From Kiritimatiellia bacterium (GTDB taxonomy: Bacteria > Verrucomicrobiota > Kiritimatiellia > WLWN01), in contig WLWN01000001.1 in NCBI GenBank assembly GCA_012103575.1, positions 635,792-699,791 on the forward strand: DNA of 64,000 nucleotides, in the 5' to 3' direction. This document shows positions 51,535 through 61,959 of this stretch, one piece after another. The position numbers and the translations under genes are program-made. The number at the start of each line of letters is the position of its first letter. Position 1 is the first letter of the stretch. The notes beneath the pieces were generated by a model. The model did not search any database, was not told the origin of the DNA, and saw nothing but the letters and a program-made list of their open reading frames with translations.

Positions 51535-53931
51535 TTATTTTCTATCTTTGCTGTGTTGCTCGTTAGGGGACAAAATCTCGAGGGGAATATTTAATATGTG
51601 CGTTGCTGGAGGCAAACAAGATTTATCATCACAGGCTTGGGTTCGCACGTTAACGGTAAGTGTCTTTGACTCCAGCTGTGCATCTTTATTAATAGTAAGC
51701 GTTCCCTTTATTGCAATGGTCCCCTCATACACAGCAATATCTTCAGGAAAAGCAGCTATCTTAATGATTTTGTCGGCGGGGTATTCAACGTCTAAGGCCG
51801 CAACAGGGTTGTCTTTCAACTGTACGGAGGTTGGAATCAGATATTCTTGCTTCGGCTTGTGAGAATTGATGTGGTATGTTTCGTCGATTATAATACGGGT
51901 TTCCAGATTCAAGGATGAGCCGGCGGCGACTCTTTGTGTAGAAGCAAAAAGCTCTATGGTCACCGGATGTTTTTGAATCTTGGCGATTGATGAGCCCCCT
52001 CTTTTTGTCTTTATAGCATTATGATAGATGGCCAATGCCTCTAAAAAAGTGGCTGCCCCTCTCGGTGATTGCTGCATATAGGCATAAAAAGCTTTGAACG
52101 TTTTTTCGGCTAGCTCGAGATATTCTGCTTTACGGGCAAGTTTGCCCAGGCGCGCTAATACACGTGCCGCCATCGCATTCTCGGACGGGATGGCCTCATC
52201 ATACGGATCTTTGACCCGGGTTATATGTTGCTCATGATCATCGGGTGTATGCCAAAACCCTCCTGTTTTTGAGGTATAGTGTTTAACCACGATCGCTACT
52301 AACGTTTCAGATTCTTTTAACCACTTTTTGTTTTGTGTGGCTTCGTATAGATTAAGAAGCCCGTCAATAAAATATACATAGTCCCCTAATAGAGCGCTCA
52401 GTTTTGCCTGGCCTATTCTATACGTTCTTAGAAGTCGATCCCCTGTACGCATCGTAGAGAGAATAAAGTTTGCGGATTTTTCTGCCGCCTTTATATAACG
52501 CGGTTCATCTAAGTGGAGTCCGGCGAATGCAAAGCTGCCGATCATAAGACCATTCCAACTTGTTAATACCTTGTCATCTAAACCAGGAAGGATGCGTTTG
52601 TTTCGGACCGCCAAAAGCTGCTGGCGATTTGCCGTGAATTGTTTGTCCTGTTTCTCACCGAGAGGCTGTTTAAGGTATAGGATATTTGATGCTTTTTGTT
52701 CTCCCGGTGCTTCTTCATAATAGTTTCCTGCATCCGAAGCATTGTAAATAAGACAGAACGATTCACCTTCTTTGGCGCCCAAGATGTTTAGTATTTCTTT
52801 TCGTGTCCATAAATAATATTTACCTTCTTCACCTTCACTGTCTGCATCTAATGCCGAATAAAATCCCCCCTCTCTATCCGTCATATCTCGAAGGATCCAC
52901 TCTAAGGTTTCTTGGGCTATATGTCGGTAGAAAGGATTTTTTGTTTGCCGGTAGGCTTCTGTGTAAACCCATGCCAACTGGGCATTGTCGTATAGCATTT
53001 TTTCGAAATGGGGTAGGAACCACTTTTCATCAGTCGAATATCGATGAAATCCTCCACCAATATGATCGTATATACCTCCCCGCGCCATGGCTTCTAAGGT
53101 CCGTTCAATAAAGAGGCGAGAGCCCGGATCTTTTTGCTGCTGGAGTTCATATAAAAGGAGCCGCAGACTTGCGTGCGGGGGAAACTTGGGACGCCCGTCA
53201 AAGCCCCCATATTTTTTGTCAAAAGCGCCTACTATTTGGCTTTTGCCCTTCTCGATGACGTCTCGAGATAATTGTACGTTTGAATCTATGGTCTGAGAAA
53301 GCGAGGCCTGCTTAATGGCCGAGGTTAGTTTCTGTGCCTGTTGATCAACGGCATCACGTTTTGTTTTCCATGTTTCGGCTAAAGAATTTAACAAGCGTAT
53401 AAATTCTTGTTTGGGGAAGTAGGTGCCAGCAAACCAGGGCCGTTTATCGGGTGTGAGCCAAACCGAGTTGGGCCATCCCCCCCTCCCGGTCATCAACTGA
53501 GTGGCGTTCATGTAAATTTCATCGATATCAGGACGTTCTTCCCGATCGACTTTTATGGGGACAAAAAACTCATTAATGATTTTGGCCACGTCTTCTTTTT
53601 CAAAGGATTCGTGTTCCATAACATGACACCAATGGCAGGAAGAATAGCCTACAGACATAAAGATAGGTTTATCTTCTTTTTGGGCTCTTTCGAACGCTTC
53701 TTTTCCCCATGGATACCAGTCAACAGAATTTCGGGCGTGTTGAAGAAGGTACGGACTTGTTTCATGAATGAGCCGATTAAAGACGTTGCCTCCAGACGGA
53801 GGGAGCTTCGCAATCTCCTCCTGAGAAGGAAGGGGGTTGCGAACAGGCTCAGCAAATCCGTCTGAAGCAAATAATATAGGTGTCATTAAAAGTGTGATAA
53901 AATATGTGTGAATAATTTTTGTATAATGCAT
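51535..53931 (-). CDS. DUF255 thioredoxin-like/six-hairpin protein fused to a DsbD N-terminal domain
   Basis: The protein has 798 residues. Residues 1-27 form a signal peptide ending SDGFAEP. Residues about 50-210 form the DUF255 thioredoxin fold with [15 protein letters not shown] and [14 protein letters not shown]. Residues about 230-640 form the alpha/alpha six-hairpin barrel ([34 protein letters not shown]). Residues about 670-795 look like the periplasmic DsbD-alpha domain ([18 protein letters not shown], then [14 protein letters not shown] with two Cys). Most YyaL-type proteins are cytosolic and lack the last domain. An exported redox role is inferred; electrons might come from a DsbD-like membrane partner not in the window. 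Confidence 0.88.
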   Translation of the reverse strand: MHYTKIIHTYFITLLMTPILFASDGFAEPVRNPLPSQEEIAKLPPSGGNVFNRLIHETSPYLLQHARNSVDWYPWGKEAFERAQKEDKPIFMSVGYSSCHWCHVMEHESFEKEDVAKIINEFFVPIKVDREERPDIDEIYMNATQLMTGRGGWPNSVWLTPDKRPWFAGTYFPKQEFIRLLNSLAETWKTKRDAVDQQAQKLTSAIKQASLSQTIDSNVQLSRDVIEKGKSQIVGAFDKKYGGFDGRPKFPPHASLRLLLYELQQQKDPGSRLFIERTLEAMARGGIYDHIGGGFHRYSTDEKWFLPHFEKMLYDNAQLAWVYTEAYRQTKNPFYRHIAQETLEWILRDMTDREGGFYSALDADSEGEEGKYYLWTRKEILNILGAKEGESFCLIYNASDAGNYYEEAPGEQKASNILYLKQPLGEKQDKQFTANRQQLLAVRNKRILPGLDDKVLTSWNGLMIGSFAFAGLHLDEPRYIKAAEKSANFILSTMRTGDRLLRTYRIGQAKLSALLGDYVYFIDGLLNLYEATQNKKWLKESETLVAIVVKHYTSKTGGFWHTPDDHEQHITRVKDPYDEAIPSENAMAARVLARLGKLARKAEYLELAEKTFKAFYAYMQQSPRGAATFLEALAIYHNAIKTKRGGSSIAKIQKHPVTIELFASTQRVAAGSSLNLETRIIIDETYHINSHKPKQEYLIPTSVQLKDNPVAALDVEYPADKIIKIAAFPEDIAVYEGTIAIKGTLTINKDAQLESKTLTVNVRTQACDDKSCLPPATHILNIPLEILSPNEQHSKDRK

Positions 53932-53960
53932 AGTAGCCTATTTCCTTTTTGTGAATGAAT

Positions 53961-55105
53961 CAATTATAGATGTTTTTTAAAATCAAGCTTGTCCAAAAAA
54001 TCTTGCGGGTCAACAAGGTCAGGAATTTCAACGCCGGGAGCTTCCTGGGCCACGCGATCTAATCTTTTTCTTTTAACCTAAAATTCTGGCTGACTTTCTG
54101 TCAAAGCAATACTCTTGGAGTGTTGCACAATTCGGTCAAAAGCCGCAATATATTCGCTATAGTACATTCCGGCTATAGGTGGCAACCTGTTTGGATGCAA
54201 TTTCCTCCCTGAAAGCGGTTTGAACGTCGATACTTTCTTTGACGTATGCAACTTGTGCTTCCAGGATCGATTTGGCCATGGCGGAGTAATCATCATGAGA
54301 AGGGTCTAAAGAATGGATGACCACAGAGAGAACATTGCTTACGTTAAAGATAAGATGAGAACATGCACAGCGTCGTGCTTCAATATTGATTCCCATACTC
54401 CCCCGTAACGCGGTCGCACACGTTCTGATATGGGCCCCCAAAAAACAATTGGATACACCTCCTGTAAACCGGTCATGGCGCCAGCGCTGATCATTGCGCA
54501 ACACATACCAATGGTTGCGCTACTGCTTTGAATGATGGCGGTAATGCCGGCGAAAACCGCAAGCCCAAACAACATGCCCAACAACGTTCTCCCATCAACA
54601 AAAACGAGAAAGGATTGGAACATGGCGAGGTAAGGGTAAATCGATTCTTTCATAACTTTCATCCCTAAAAATAGAATCCCAAACCCTAGAATAATTCGGC
54701 CTGCGTGTTTAATGGTAGAGGAGGGAATCAGCATTTGAAGGAGGAATCCTGTTCCAATGGCAAGAAAGCAGTACTCGTCTAATTTAAGAGAAATTACCTG
54801 CATCGAAAGGGTGGTTCCTATATTAGCCCCTAACATCGGAGGCACGGCTTGAGCAAGAGTCATTAATCCCGCGTTGACAAAACCAACGAGCATGACGGCT
54901 GTGGCACTGCTGTGAACAAGAAAACCGCAAAAGGTGCCTAACGTAATTCCAGAAAGTCGATGGCTGGTGGTCTTTGACAGCATCGCTCTTAAACGGGAAC
55001 CCGCGGCTTCGCGTAAGCCGTTGGTCATGATGTTCATCCCAAAAATAAAGAGGGCTACCCCCCCAATATAGAGAACATTAGAGAAAAAATATCTTTGGCC
55101 TCCAT
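53961..55105 (-). pseudogene. Na/Pi cotransporter (NptA/PhoU type), decayed
   Basis: The start at ATG 55105 (MEAKDIFSLMFSILGG) is followed by a G7 run (55048-55054) where a 1-nt change breaks the frame. The second frame (from 55037) carries two Na/Pi repeats (VHSSATAVMLVGF, GANIGTTLSMQVI, IIQSSSATIGM). It breaks again near 54440, and the third frame continues with HSLDPSHDDYSAMAKSI, a PhoU-like tail, and breaks again near 54180. All parts are in order, so the gene was once complete. About 40 codons at the 3' end (53961-54077) stay open but are not recognised. Confidence 0.82.
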
Positions 55106-55109
55106 GTCA

Positions 55110-55634
55110 TTACTCCATGGTCAAATTCGTTTCAGCATTACTGAACAGATTATGCCCTATTAATGTATCACCCTCAAAAAGAAATTGGCCCTTAAAATTT
55201 TTCCCTTGGAGCAGCAAAGGCAACCAAAGCCGATCAGCTTCCCACATACAGTCATAGGGAATTTTTGTTACGGGGGTCCAGGCAGGAATCGCTTCTTCGG
55301 TTTCTTGGGGGTTTCCGCTACACGCTTCAGCCGCAAAAACAAAAACATGTATAGCGTGTCCATCGACAAACTGAAAACTTAACTCTCCGCAGGAAGAGAC
55401 ACCCGTAGGCGTAACTAACAGTTCTTCTTCGACTTCACGAATGGCCGCTTCTTGGGGTGTTTCTCCTTCTTCAATCCGTCCTCCTGGTCCATTGATCTTT
55501 CCCGCACCCAGACCCCGTTTTTTATGGATCAACAGAATAAGATCATTGCGGATGATAAATAAAAGCGTGGCTTTTTCTCGCGGGACCCACGTGTTCCAAT
55601 TAATATCTTGAAAATGGTGCGTATGGTTTGACAT
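55110..55634 (-). CDS. NUDIX hydrolase, 8-oxo-dGTPase (MTH1)-like
   Basis: The Nudix box GGRIEEGETPQEAAIREVEEEL fits the pattern with its catalytic glutamates (first 20 residues from GGRIEE). The preceding HKKRGLGAGKINGPG is very like the start of MTH1-type sanitising pyrophosphatases. ATG 55634 gives 174 residues. An upstream extension overlaps hemH and lacks similarity. It probably hydrolyses oxidised purine nucleotides. The dead Na/Pi gene follows directly. Confidence 0.9.
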   Translation of the reverse strand: MSNHTHHFQDINWNTWVPREKATLLFIIRNDLILLIHKKRGLGAGKINGPGGRIEEGETPQEAAIREVEEELLVTPTGVSSCGELSFQFVDGHAIHVFVFAAEACSGNPQETEEAIPAWTPVTKIPYDCMWEADRLWLPLLLQGKNFKGQFLFEGDTLIGHNLFSNAETNLTME

Positions 55635-55664
55635 AAATAAGAATCCTGAGACAGACTCTATACC

Positions 55665-56738
55665 ATGAATCAAAAATATGATGCCATTTTAATTGTTTCA
55701 TTTGGCGGGCCTGAACGAAAAGAGGATGTCATGCCTTTTCTAGACAATGTGCTCCGCGGAAAAAACGTGCCTTTAGAACGCAAACGTGAAGTCGCTCACC
55801 ATTATGAACGCTTTGACGGAGTTAGTCCTATTAACGAACAGAACCGAAACCTGATTAAAGCATTGCGTGTAGAACTAAAAGATCATGGGATAGATCTGCC
55901 TATCTATTGGGGCAATCGTAATTGGCATCCCCTGCTTGTTGATACCATCAAAAAGATGAAAAAGGATCAAATCAAACGTGTGCTTGCCTTTTGTACGTCA
56001 GCTTACAGCTCCTATTCCGGATGTAGACAATATCGTGAAAACATCGAAGACGCACGAGAGAAGGCGGGAGAGAGAGCTCCTGTTGTTGATAAAATTCGTG
56101 TGTTTTATAACCATCCGGGTTTCATTAAGGCAAACTGTGATTCTATTGAAAAAGCACGGGGAAAAATACCCGAAACGCGAAGGCAACATGCACAACTCGT
56201 GTTTACGGCACACAGTATTCCCTTGGGCATGGCTAAGCATTGTGCCTATGAAAAACAACTAAAAGAAACCTGTCACCTTGTGGCCGCTGATTTACAACAC
56301 ACAAATTGGTGTCTAGTTTACCAAAGTCGTAGTGGTCCTCCAACGCAGGCGTGGTTGGGGCCGGATATTTGCGACGAACTCCTCTCTCTCAAAAACCAAG
56401 GTGTAGTCAATGTGATCGTCTCACCGATCGGTTTTATATCCGATCATTTAGAGATTCTGTATGATTTAGACACCGAGGCACATGAAACGTGCAAAAAGTT
56501 TGGCCTGCATATGGTGAGAGCTGAGACCGCTGGAACCCATCCAAGTTTTATATCCATGATCCGCGAATTGATCGAAGAACGAACAGTGGAACAAACGTTG
56601 AGACGCTATCAGGGCAAGCAGGGTCCTTGGCACGATTCTTGCCCCGAAAAATGCTGCAGGCCCCTAAATGAGAATCGTTTAAATGTAGATTCTGTATCCC
56701 CCGAGCCTAAACATGTAACAAAAGTGAGACCGTGCTAA
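55665..56738 (+). CDS. hemH: Ferrochelatase
   Basis: Inserts ferrous iron into a porphyrin at the end of heme synthesis. The catalytic His is in VFTAHSIPLGMA; VSFGGPERKEDVMPFL, YWGNRNWHP, QSRSGPPTQAWLGPDI and SPIGFISDHLEILYDLD match the family. The 357-residue protein has a C-terminal Cys-rich tail (DSCPEKCC). The FTAHSIP and tail pattern recalls coproporphyrin ferrochelatases; proto- or coproporphyrin as substrate cannot be decided. It is divergent from the NUDIX gene with only 30 nt between starts. Confidence 0.94.
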   Translation: MNQKYDAILIVSFGGPERKEDVMPFLDNVLRGKNVPLERKREVAHHYERFDGVSPINEQNRNLIKALRVELKDHGIDLPIYWGNRNWHPLLVDTIKKMKKDQIKRVLAFCTSAYSSYSGCRQYRENIEDAREKAGERAPVVDKIRVFYNHPGFIKANCDSIEKARGKIPETRRQHAQLVFTAHSIPLGMAKHCAYEKQLKETCHLVAADLQHTNWCLVYQSRSGPPTQAWLGPDICDELLSLKNQGVVNVIVSPIGFISDHLEILYDLDTEAHETCKKFGLHMVRAETAGTHPSFISMIRELIEERTVEQTLRRYQGKQGPWHDSCPEKCCRPLNENRLNVDSVSPEPKHVTKVRPC

Positions 56739-56739
56739 A

Positions 56740-57699
56740 ATGGAAGGAAAGATTAAACAACGTATAAAAACGAAAGATCATCATACCCTTTTTTTAGTGT
56801 ATGCCTGCCTTGCAATGGGTTTAGGGTGTTCTGAAAAAAAACCGCATGTTGACCCGATTCCCCAAGCAAGCTTCCCTAAAATTGAACCAGACAGAGCTTT
56901 TAACGAGGTAAAAAACTTTGTTGCGCTGGGTCCTCGCGATACCGGTACGGTCGGGGCTGAAAAGGCGGCGGAGTATCTCTTATTGCGTTTGAAAGAATTG
57001 AATATTAGTGCAGATATAGATCGTTTTATCACCAAAACACCTAAAGGGCAAACCCCGTTACGCAATGTCGTTGGATCTTTGCCTGGCCGCAGAAAGGGGC
57101 TCATCATTATAGGGTCACACTATGATACCAAATCAGGTATTGGCCCCGATTTTGAAGGGGCGAATGATTCAGGTTCAAGTTCAGGACTCCTATTAGAAAT
57201 GGCTCGTGTCTTGCGAAAAAAGCCAGAGATGCGTCCGGATATTCTTGTAGCATTTTTTGATGGCGAAGAATGTATGGTTCGTTACGGGCAACACGATGGA
57301 TTTCACGGGAGCCGGTATATGGCCAAAAAGCTCCTTGAGAATGGACGTGCAAAAGAGGTCGTTGCTGTTATTATTCTCGACATGATAGGTGATCGCGATC
57401 TATCCGTTACCATTCCGCGTAATGGTTCGTCGACATTAATTTCGGCGGTTTTAGAAGCGGCCCACAAAGAAGGCGTTCGGACCAAATTTGCGTTAGTGCC
57501 TTTTGGGATTGGTGATGATCACGTTCCCTTTTTAACAGCAGGTATGCCGGCTGTTGACATTATTGATTTTCAGTATGGTTCTGCCCCTGGCAAGAATGAT
57601 TACTGGCATACGCCAGAAGATCGTATGGATAAAATCAGTGAGGAGAGCTTGAAGATTGTTGGTAACACGATTTTACGCGTCGTTTATTCTTTAAAGTAG
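56740..57699 (+). CDS. M28-family zinc peptidase lipoprotein (glutaminyl cyclase-like)
   Basis: A lipoprotein signal ends at LAMGLGCSE, so the protein is envelope-anchored. The catalytic domain shows the dinuclear zinc ligands in GSHYDTKSG, FEGANDSGSSSG, AFFDGEEC, ILDMIGDRD and NDYWHTPEDRMDKIS. The 319-residue length and pattern fit M28 aminopeptidases and bacterial glutaminyl cyclases, which share the fold. It starts 2 nt after hemH, so the two are cotranscribed. Confidence 0.92.
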   Translation: MEGKIKQRIKTKDHHTLFLVYACLAMGLGCSEKKPHVDPIPQASFPKIEPDRAFNEVKNFVALGPRDTGTVGAEKAAEYLLLRLKELNISADIDRFITKTPKGQTPLRNVVGSLPGRRKGLIIIGSHYDTKSGIGPDFEGANDSGSSSGLLLEMARVLRKKPEMRPDILVAFFDGEECMVRYGQHDGFHGSRYMAKKLLENGRAKEVVAVIILDMIGDRDLSVTIPRNGSSTLISAVLEAAHKEGVRTKFALVPFGIGDDHVPFLTAGMPAVDIIDFQYGSAPGKNDYWHTPEDRMDKISEESLKIVGNTILRVVYSLK

Positions 57700-57718
57700 T
57701 CTAAGTCTGGGATGGTGG

Positions 57719-58930
57719 ATTGTAAAATTAAATGCCGCAAAAGATGGACCTGAGAGCTTCTGTTCATGCGGCGATCTCCAAATCGAAACACTCCTGTGCG
57801 GGTTTGTATTCTAGGATCTTGCGAGGATAGTTGTTAATCCATTTTTCAATCTCACCAATACGGTCGATGGTATATTTTCCGATGTTGTCTCCTTTGGCGA
57901 CGAAACGACGAACCATACGGTTGGCATTTTCGTTGGAGCCTCGTTCCCAGGAAGAATACGGGTGAGCATAATAGAGTTTAACACGTCTCTTTTTGCTAAA
58001 TCCGGAACGTTCCATCTGCTCCACGTCGAGAAACTCGCTCCCGTTATCGGCTGTAATCGACTTGAACATCGATCTGAATGGGCCAACTCCCATCGATCTT
58101 TCGATCGCTTTGAGGGCCTGCAGAACCGATGCCTGTGTTTTATCCGAAAGTTTTCTCACCCTTAGCATTCGGGTCTTTCTTTCTACTAACGTCATTAAAA
58201 CCGGTTTTGAAGTTCCTTTTCCGCCGACGATCAAATCCAATTCCCAGTGCCCAAATTCCTCGCGTTTTTCTACGGTCTTAGGTCGTTTTTCGATACTGGT
58301 CCTTCGGGCATGTTGCTTTTTAACCCGCTTAATAGCACGTCTTTTTCGTTTTATCCGTTTTCGTTTTTCCCATAGGGACTCGTTGCTCACCCCCGGGATG
58401 AGACCTTGGTCAATATAGGTATACAGCGTTTTTGTACTCACCGCTGCAGGTCTCTGCTCTTGTTTAAGCAAAGGAGCAACCACATCGGGTGAGCGTTTGT
58501 GAACAAGAATGTGCTCGCTGATAAACACAGCCGTTTCATGATGCTTTCCAAGCTTAAGCTCAGGTCCCTTGGCCGTCGCATTTAGATCATGAAGTTCCTG
58601 GGCTCGATCACTGCTGTATGCTTTCTTCTTTCGCGGCTCTGTATCGAAATGCTCTACCTCCCCACGTTTAATTTCGCGCTCTATGGTTCGACGATGCCTT
58701 CCCAGATACTGGCTATCTCCAAAGGACGTCCTGGGTTTTTGAGCATTGTTTCAATCATGATCCGTTCTTTCTGTGTCAAATGCTTGCCTTTTCGGGGATG
58801 AATACTACTCTTGATTTGTTCCATGTCTTTCTCCTTTTTTTGTCTTCTGTCGAGTTTTTAAATCTAGAAGATTTCGGCATGGAACACTCCTGTTTTACAA
58901 TATCTTCTTTTGGGCATTTAATATTACAAT
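57719..58930 (-). mobile_element. IS30-family insertion sequence (1212 bp)
   Basis: The ends share ATTGTAA followed by ATTAAATGCC: left at 57719, right (inverted) ending at 58930. One transposase gene on the minus strand fills the element. Its right end cuts an FGGY kinase gene. No target duplication is obvious. Confidence 0.85.
57764..58824 (-). pseudogene. IS30-family transposase with one frameshift
   Basis: The N-terminus starts at ATG 58824 (MEQIKSSIHPRKGKHLT) and shifts frame near 58700, just before the helix-turn-helix YLGRHRRTIEREIKRGE. The DDE core is then intact: FGHWELDLIVGG, SITADNGSEF and YSSWERGSNENANRMVRRF. Restoring one base would give a full-length protein of about 350 residues. 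Confidence 0.88.
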
Positions 58931-59617
58931 TCTCACGGCTAGTTGTTTAGCTGTTTTAGACCCCACCGAAAATGATATCTTGATCAATATGGGCACTGGC
59001 TGTTTTGTGTTGTATGCGACGGGAGCGACCCTTAAAAAAAGCCGGGCTATTTGTCAGGCCCTGTTTTCGGGAGCCAACAAGGGACGATGTATGCGTTAGA
59101 AGGGACCGTAAATGCCGGCGGGAGATTAGTCGATCAGTATGGCTTAGGCCCAACCGAATTTCCAGACTATGACCCTTGTCCCGAACTATTTTGCCTCCCA
59201 GAAAATGCAGGAACAGGAAGTCCACATTGGAACCCAACGTTACCCTTGACCTTTTCTTCTAAAATACCAGCGACCACAGAACGTGATCAGTGTAGAGTTG
59301 TCTTAGAAGGTCTTGTTTTTAGGGTATGTGAAATCATTGAAGATCTAACAGAGAAGCAGGCGGGTACTAATATTTTTCTTTCTGGAGGCTTAACTAAAAA
59401 ACCTTTCATCGCAAAAGCTATGGCCTCATGTCTTGACCGACAAGTCCATTTATTAAAAGAAAAGGAGACAACGCTTTTAAGTGTGAGTCGCTTATCTGCA
59501 GGGCGTTCACCATTCTCAATCCCGATATCTGAACCTGTTAACCCCGCGAATAGATATGTAGCGGGCAAATATATGCGGTGGAAAGCCTGGGCGGGAGACC
59601 TCCTTGACACCAAATGA
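58931..59617 (+). pseudogene. FGGY-family carbohydrate kinase, C-terminal part
   Basis: The C-terminal ASKHA domain of a glycerol/xylulose-type kinase is recognisable. DILINMGTGCFVLYATGATL (to about 59040) gives way, after a 1-nt change, to MYALEGTVNAGGRLVDQYG, then LPENAGTGSPHWNP and NIFLSGGLTKKPF. The N-terminal domain is absent, removed up to the IS30 end. The frameshift and truncation make it non-functional. Confidence 0.82.
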
Positions 59618-59671
59618 GCAGCAAAAAGAAACAACGAAACGTCGATGAAACCTGATCTTTACTTCCTTTAT

Positions 59672-60547
59672 TTACCGTAAATAGGGTCCAATAATCGGGG
59701 CTAAATTCTCTTTGACGTGGGATGGAATCATGTCGTGTTTTGTCATGATTGCGTTATTCAATGCATGTGCGCATGAGCATGTTCTGGCTTTAGACAGCCT
59801 CTCTATGATGTTTTTAAGAACGTTTTTAGCCTGCTTCAAGTTTTTCTCTATATTTTCAGCGACCATTTCTGCTGAGACCGTATCCGCGTTTTCATGCCAA
59901 CAATCATAGTCGGTAACCAAGGCTAACGGCGCATAACAGATTTCAGCTTCGCGGGATAACTTCGCTTCCGGTAAACTAGTCATCCCAATGATGTCAAATC
60001 CTTGTTCTCGATAGGTGTTCGATTCGGACTTCGTCGAAAAAGCGGGGCCTTCCATATTTACATAGGTTCCCTCTCGATGGACATGGTTTGTGTTCCCCAT
60101 AGACGTTAAGGTTTTAGAAGCAGCCGTATACAGTGTTTCATGCAATAAAGGACAGACAGGGTTCCCAAACGAAATATGAGCGACGAGTCCATTCCCGAAA
60201 AAAGTGTGCTCAGCTGATTGCTTTGTTCGGTCATAATATTGGGTTGGCAGACACATATCACCTGGCTTCAATTCTTCCCGGAGACTGCCCACGGCGGTTA
60301 CCGAGATAATCCCCTCAACCCCTAATGTTTTAAACCCGTAAATATTTGCTTTATGATTGATTTCAGACGGCAATAACGTATGCCCTCTCCCATGTCGCGG
60401 TAAAAAATACACTTCATTTCCTGATAGAACATCTTGTAGAAAAGAATCCGAAGGGCGCCCAAATGGAGTGGGTACTTCCATCCATGCGGGGTTTTCTATC
60501 TGATCCATTTCATAAAGTCCGCTGCCACCAATGATCCCAAGTTTCAT
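59672..60547 (-). CDS. mtnP: S-methyl-5'-thioadenosine phosphorylase
   Basis: Cleaves methylthioadenosine from polyamine or AdoMet side reactions into adenine and a ribose phosphate that enters methionine salvage. IGGSGLYEM, TPFGRPSDS, FLPRHGRGHTLLPSEINH, VNMEGPAFSTKSES and MTSLPEAKLSREAEICYA are the nucleoside-phosphorylase family motifs of the MTAP type. The 291-residue length is typical. AAGGAACG precedes ATG 60547. Confidence 0.95.
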   Translation of the reverse strand: MKLGIIGGSGLYEMDQIENPAWMEVPTPFGRPSDSFLQDVLSGNEVYFLPRHGRGHTLLPSEINHKANIYGFKTLGVEGIISVTAVGSLREELKPGDMCLPTQYYDRTKQSAEHTFFGNGLVAHISFGNPVCPLLHETLYTAASKTLTSMGNTNHVHREGTYVNMEGPAFSTKSESNTYREQGFDIIGMTSLPEAKLSREAEICYAPLALVTDYDCWHENADTVSAEMVAENIEKNLKQAKNVLKNIIERLSKARTCSCAHALNNAIMTKHDMIPSHVKENLAPIIGPYLR

Positions 60548-60647
60548 AAAACGTTCCTTGTATGTAATCGTGAGTATGCGTATAGAAAAGGCTTCTAGTT
60601 AACAGGTTGAATTCATTTTAGTCAAAAACATTTATAATACATGCATC

Positions 60648-61883
60648 ATGAATGTAGTAGGGGTTATTTTAGGTGGGGGAAAAGGTTCACGTCTTCTTCC
60701 TTTAACAAGAGATCGGGCTAAACCAGCAGTACCCGTAGCCGGGAAATATCGATTGGTCGATGTTTCAATCAGTAACTGTATTCATAGTGATATCCGTTCC
60801 ATTTTTTTGTTAACACAGTTTAACAGCGTTTCCCTGCATCAACATATCCAATCGTCCTATCCGTTTCATCTATTTGACAAGAACTTTATCCGTATTTTGG
60901 CGGCTCAGCAAACGCCGGATTCCGGCGCGTGGTATCAAGGGACAGCCGATGCTGTGCGAAAGACGTTTCGATATTTTGTCGATGAAAAGCCGGACCTCAT
61001 TGTGGTGCTCTCGGGTGATCAACTGTATCGCATGGACTTTATGGATGTGATCAAGCAACACGAAGAAAAACGTGCCGATGTTACAATCTGCACCCAGCCT
61101 GTCAACCGTTCAGATGCAAAATCCTTAGGCATTATGCAGGTGGATGAAGATAGAAAAATTATCGATTTTAAAGAAAAGCCAGGCGATGATTCTGTCCTTG
61201 ATGGTTTACAAGCGCCTATGTGTGATGATGAAAAATATTTGGCGAGTATGGGGATCTATATTTTTAACATACGCGCATTATCAGAACTGTTAAACGATGA
61301 AACAAAAAATGATTTTGGTCGCCATATCATTCCTTCTTCCATCGAAACCTGTAACGTATTTAGTTATATTTTTGAAGGATATTGGAAAGATATAGGGGCG
61401 ATTCGAGGCTTTTGGGAGGCCAATCTTTCATTGACCGAGCCGATGCCTCCTTTTAATTTCTATCATTCTAAAAACCCGATTTATACGCGTACACGTTATT
61501 TATCTCCCTCAAAAATTAATCAATGTATCCTCGAACAGTGTTTACTTTCTGAAGGGTGTATTATTTCCGCGACTCAGATCAAGCATTCTGTTGTGAGTAT
61601 ACGGGCTGTTGTGGGGGAGGGAAGTGTTGTAGAAGACTCTGTCATAATGGGAGCTGATTATTATCAGGAAGAGACAAAGGTGGAAATGGTTCCTCCCATT
61701 GGAATTGGTAGAGGGTGCACTATTAAAAATGCGATTATTGACAAAAACGCATGTATTGGAGATGGATCCTACATTTCACCAGAAGACAAACCGAATAATA
61801 CGGTAACCGATTTATATACCATCCGAGATGGCGTGATCGTTATTCCTAAAAACGCGGTTATCCCTGCAGGGACGAGAGTTTAA
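60648..61883 (+). CDS. glgC: Glucose-1-phosphate adenylyltransferase
   Basis: Makes ADP-glucose, the committed precursor of glycogen. The nucleotide-binding N-terminus GGGKGSRLLPLTRDRAKPAV, VLSGDQLYRMD, FKEKP, ASMGIYIFN and the C-terminal left-handed beta-helix (ISATQIKHSVVSIRAVVGEG) are typical. The 411-residue length is normal. TATAAT lies only 9 nt before ATG 60648, so the leader must be very short if that is the promoter. No other glg gene is in the window. Confidence 0.96.
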   Translation: MNVVGVILGGGKGSRLLPLTRDRAKPAVPVAGKYRLVDVSISNCIHSDIRSIFLLTQFNSVSLHQHIQSSYPFHLFDKNFIRILAAQQTPDSGAWYQGTADAVRKTFRYFVDEKPDLIVVLSGDQLYRMDFMDVIKQHEEKRADVTICTQPVNRSDAKSLGIMQVDEDRKIIDFKEKPGDDSVLDGLQAPMCDDEKYLASMGIYIFNIRALSELLNDETKNDFGRHIIPSSIETCNVFSYIFEGYWKDIGAIRGFWEANLSLTEPMPPFNFYHSKNPIYTRTRYLSPSKINQCILEQCLLSEGCIISATQIKHSVVSIRAVVGEGSVVEDSVIMGADYYQEETKVEMVPPIGIGRGCTIKNAIIDKNACIGDGSYISPEDKPNNTVTDLYTIRDGVIVIPKNAVIPAGTRV

Positions 61884-61959
61884 GAACCTGCCTGGTTCAA
61901 ACAAATGGATGGGGCCTATCGTAAGGATAAAATGATTATAAATCAAAGAGGAAATAGAT

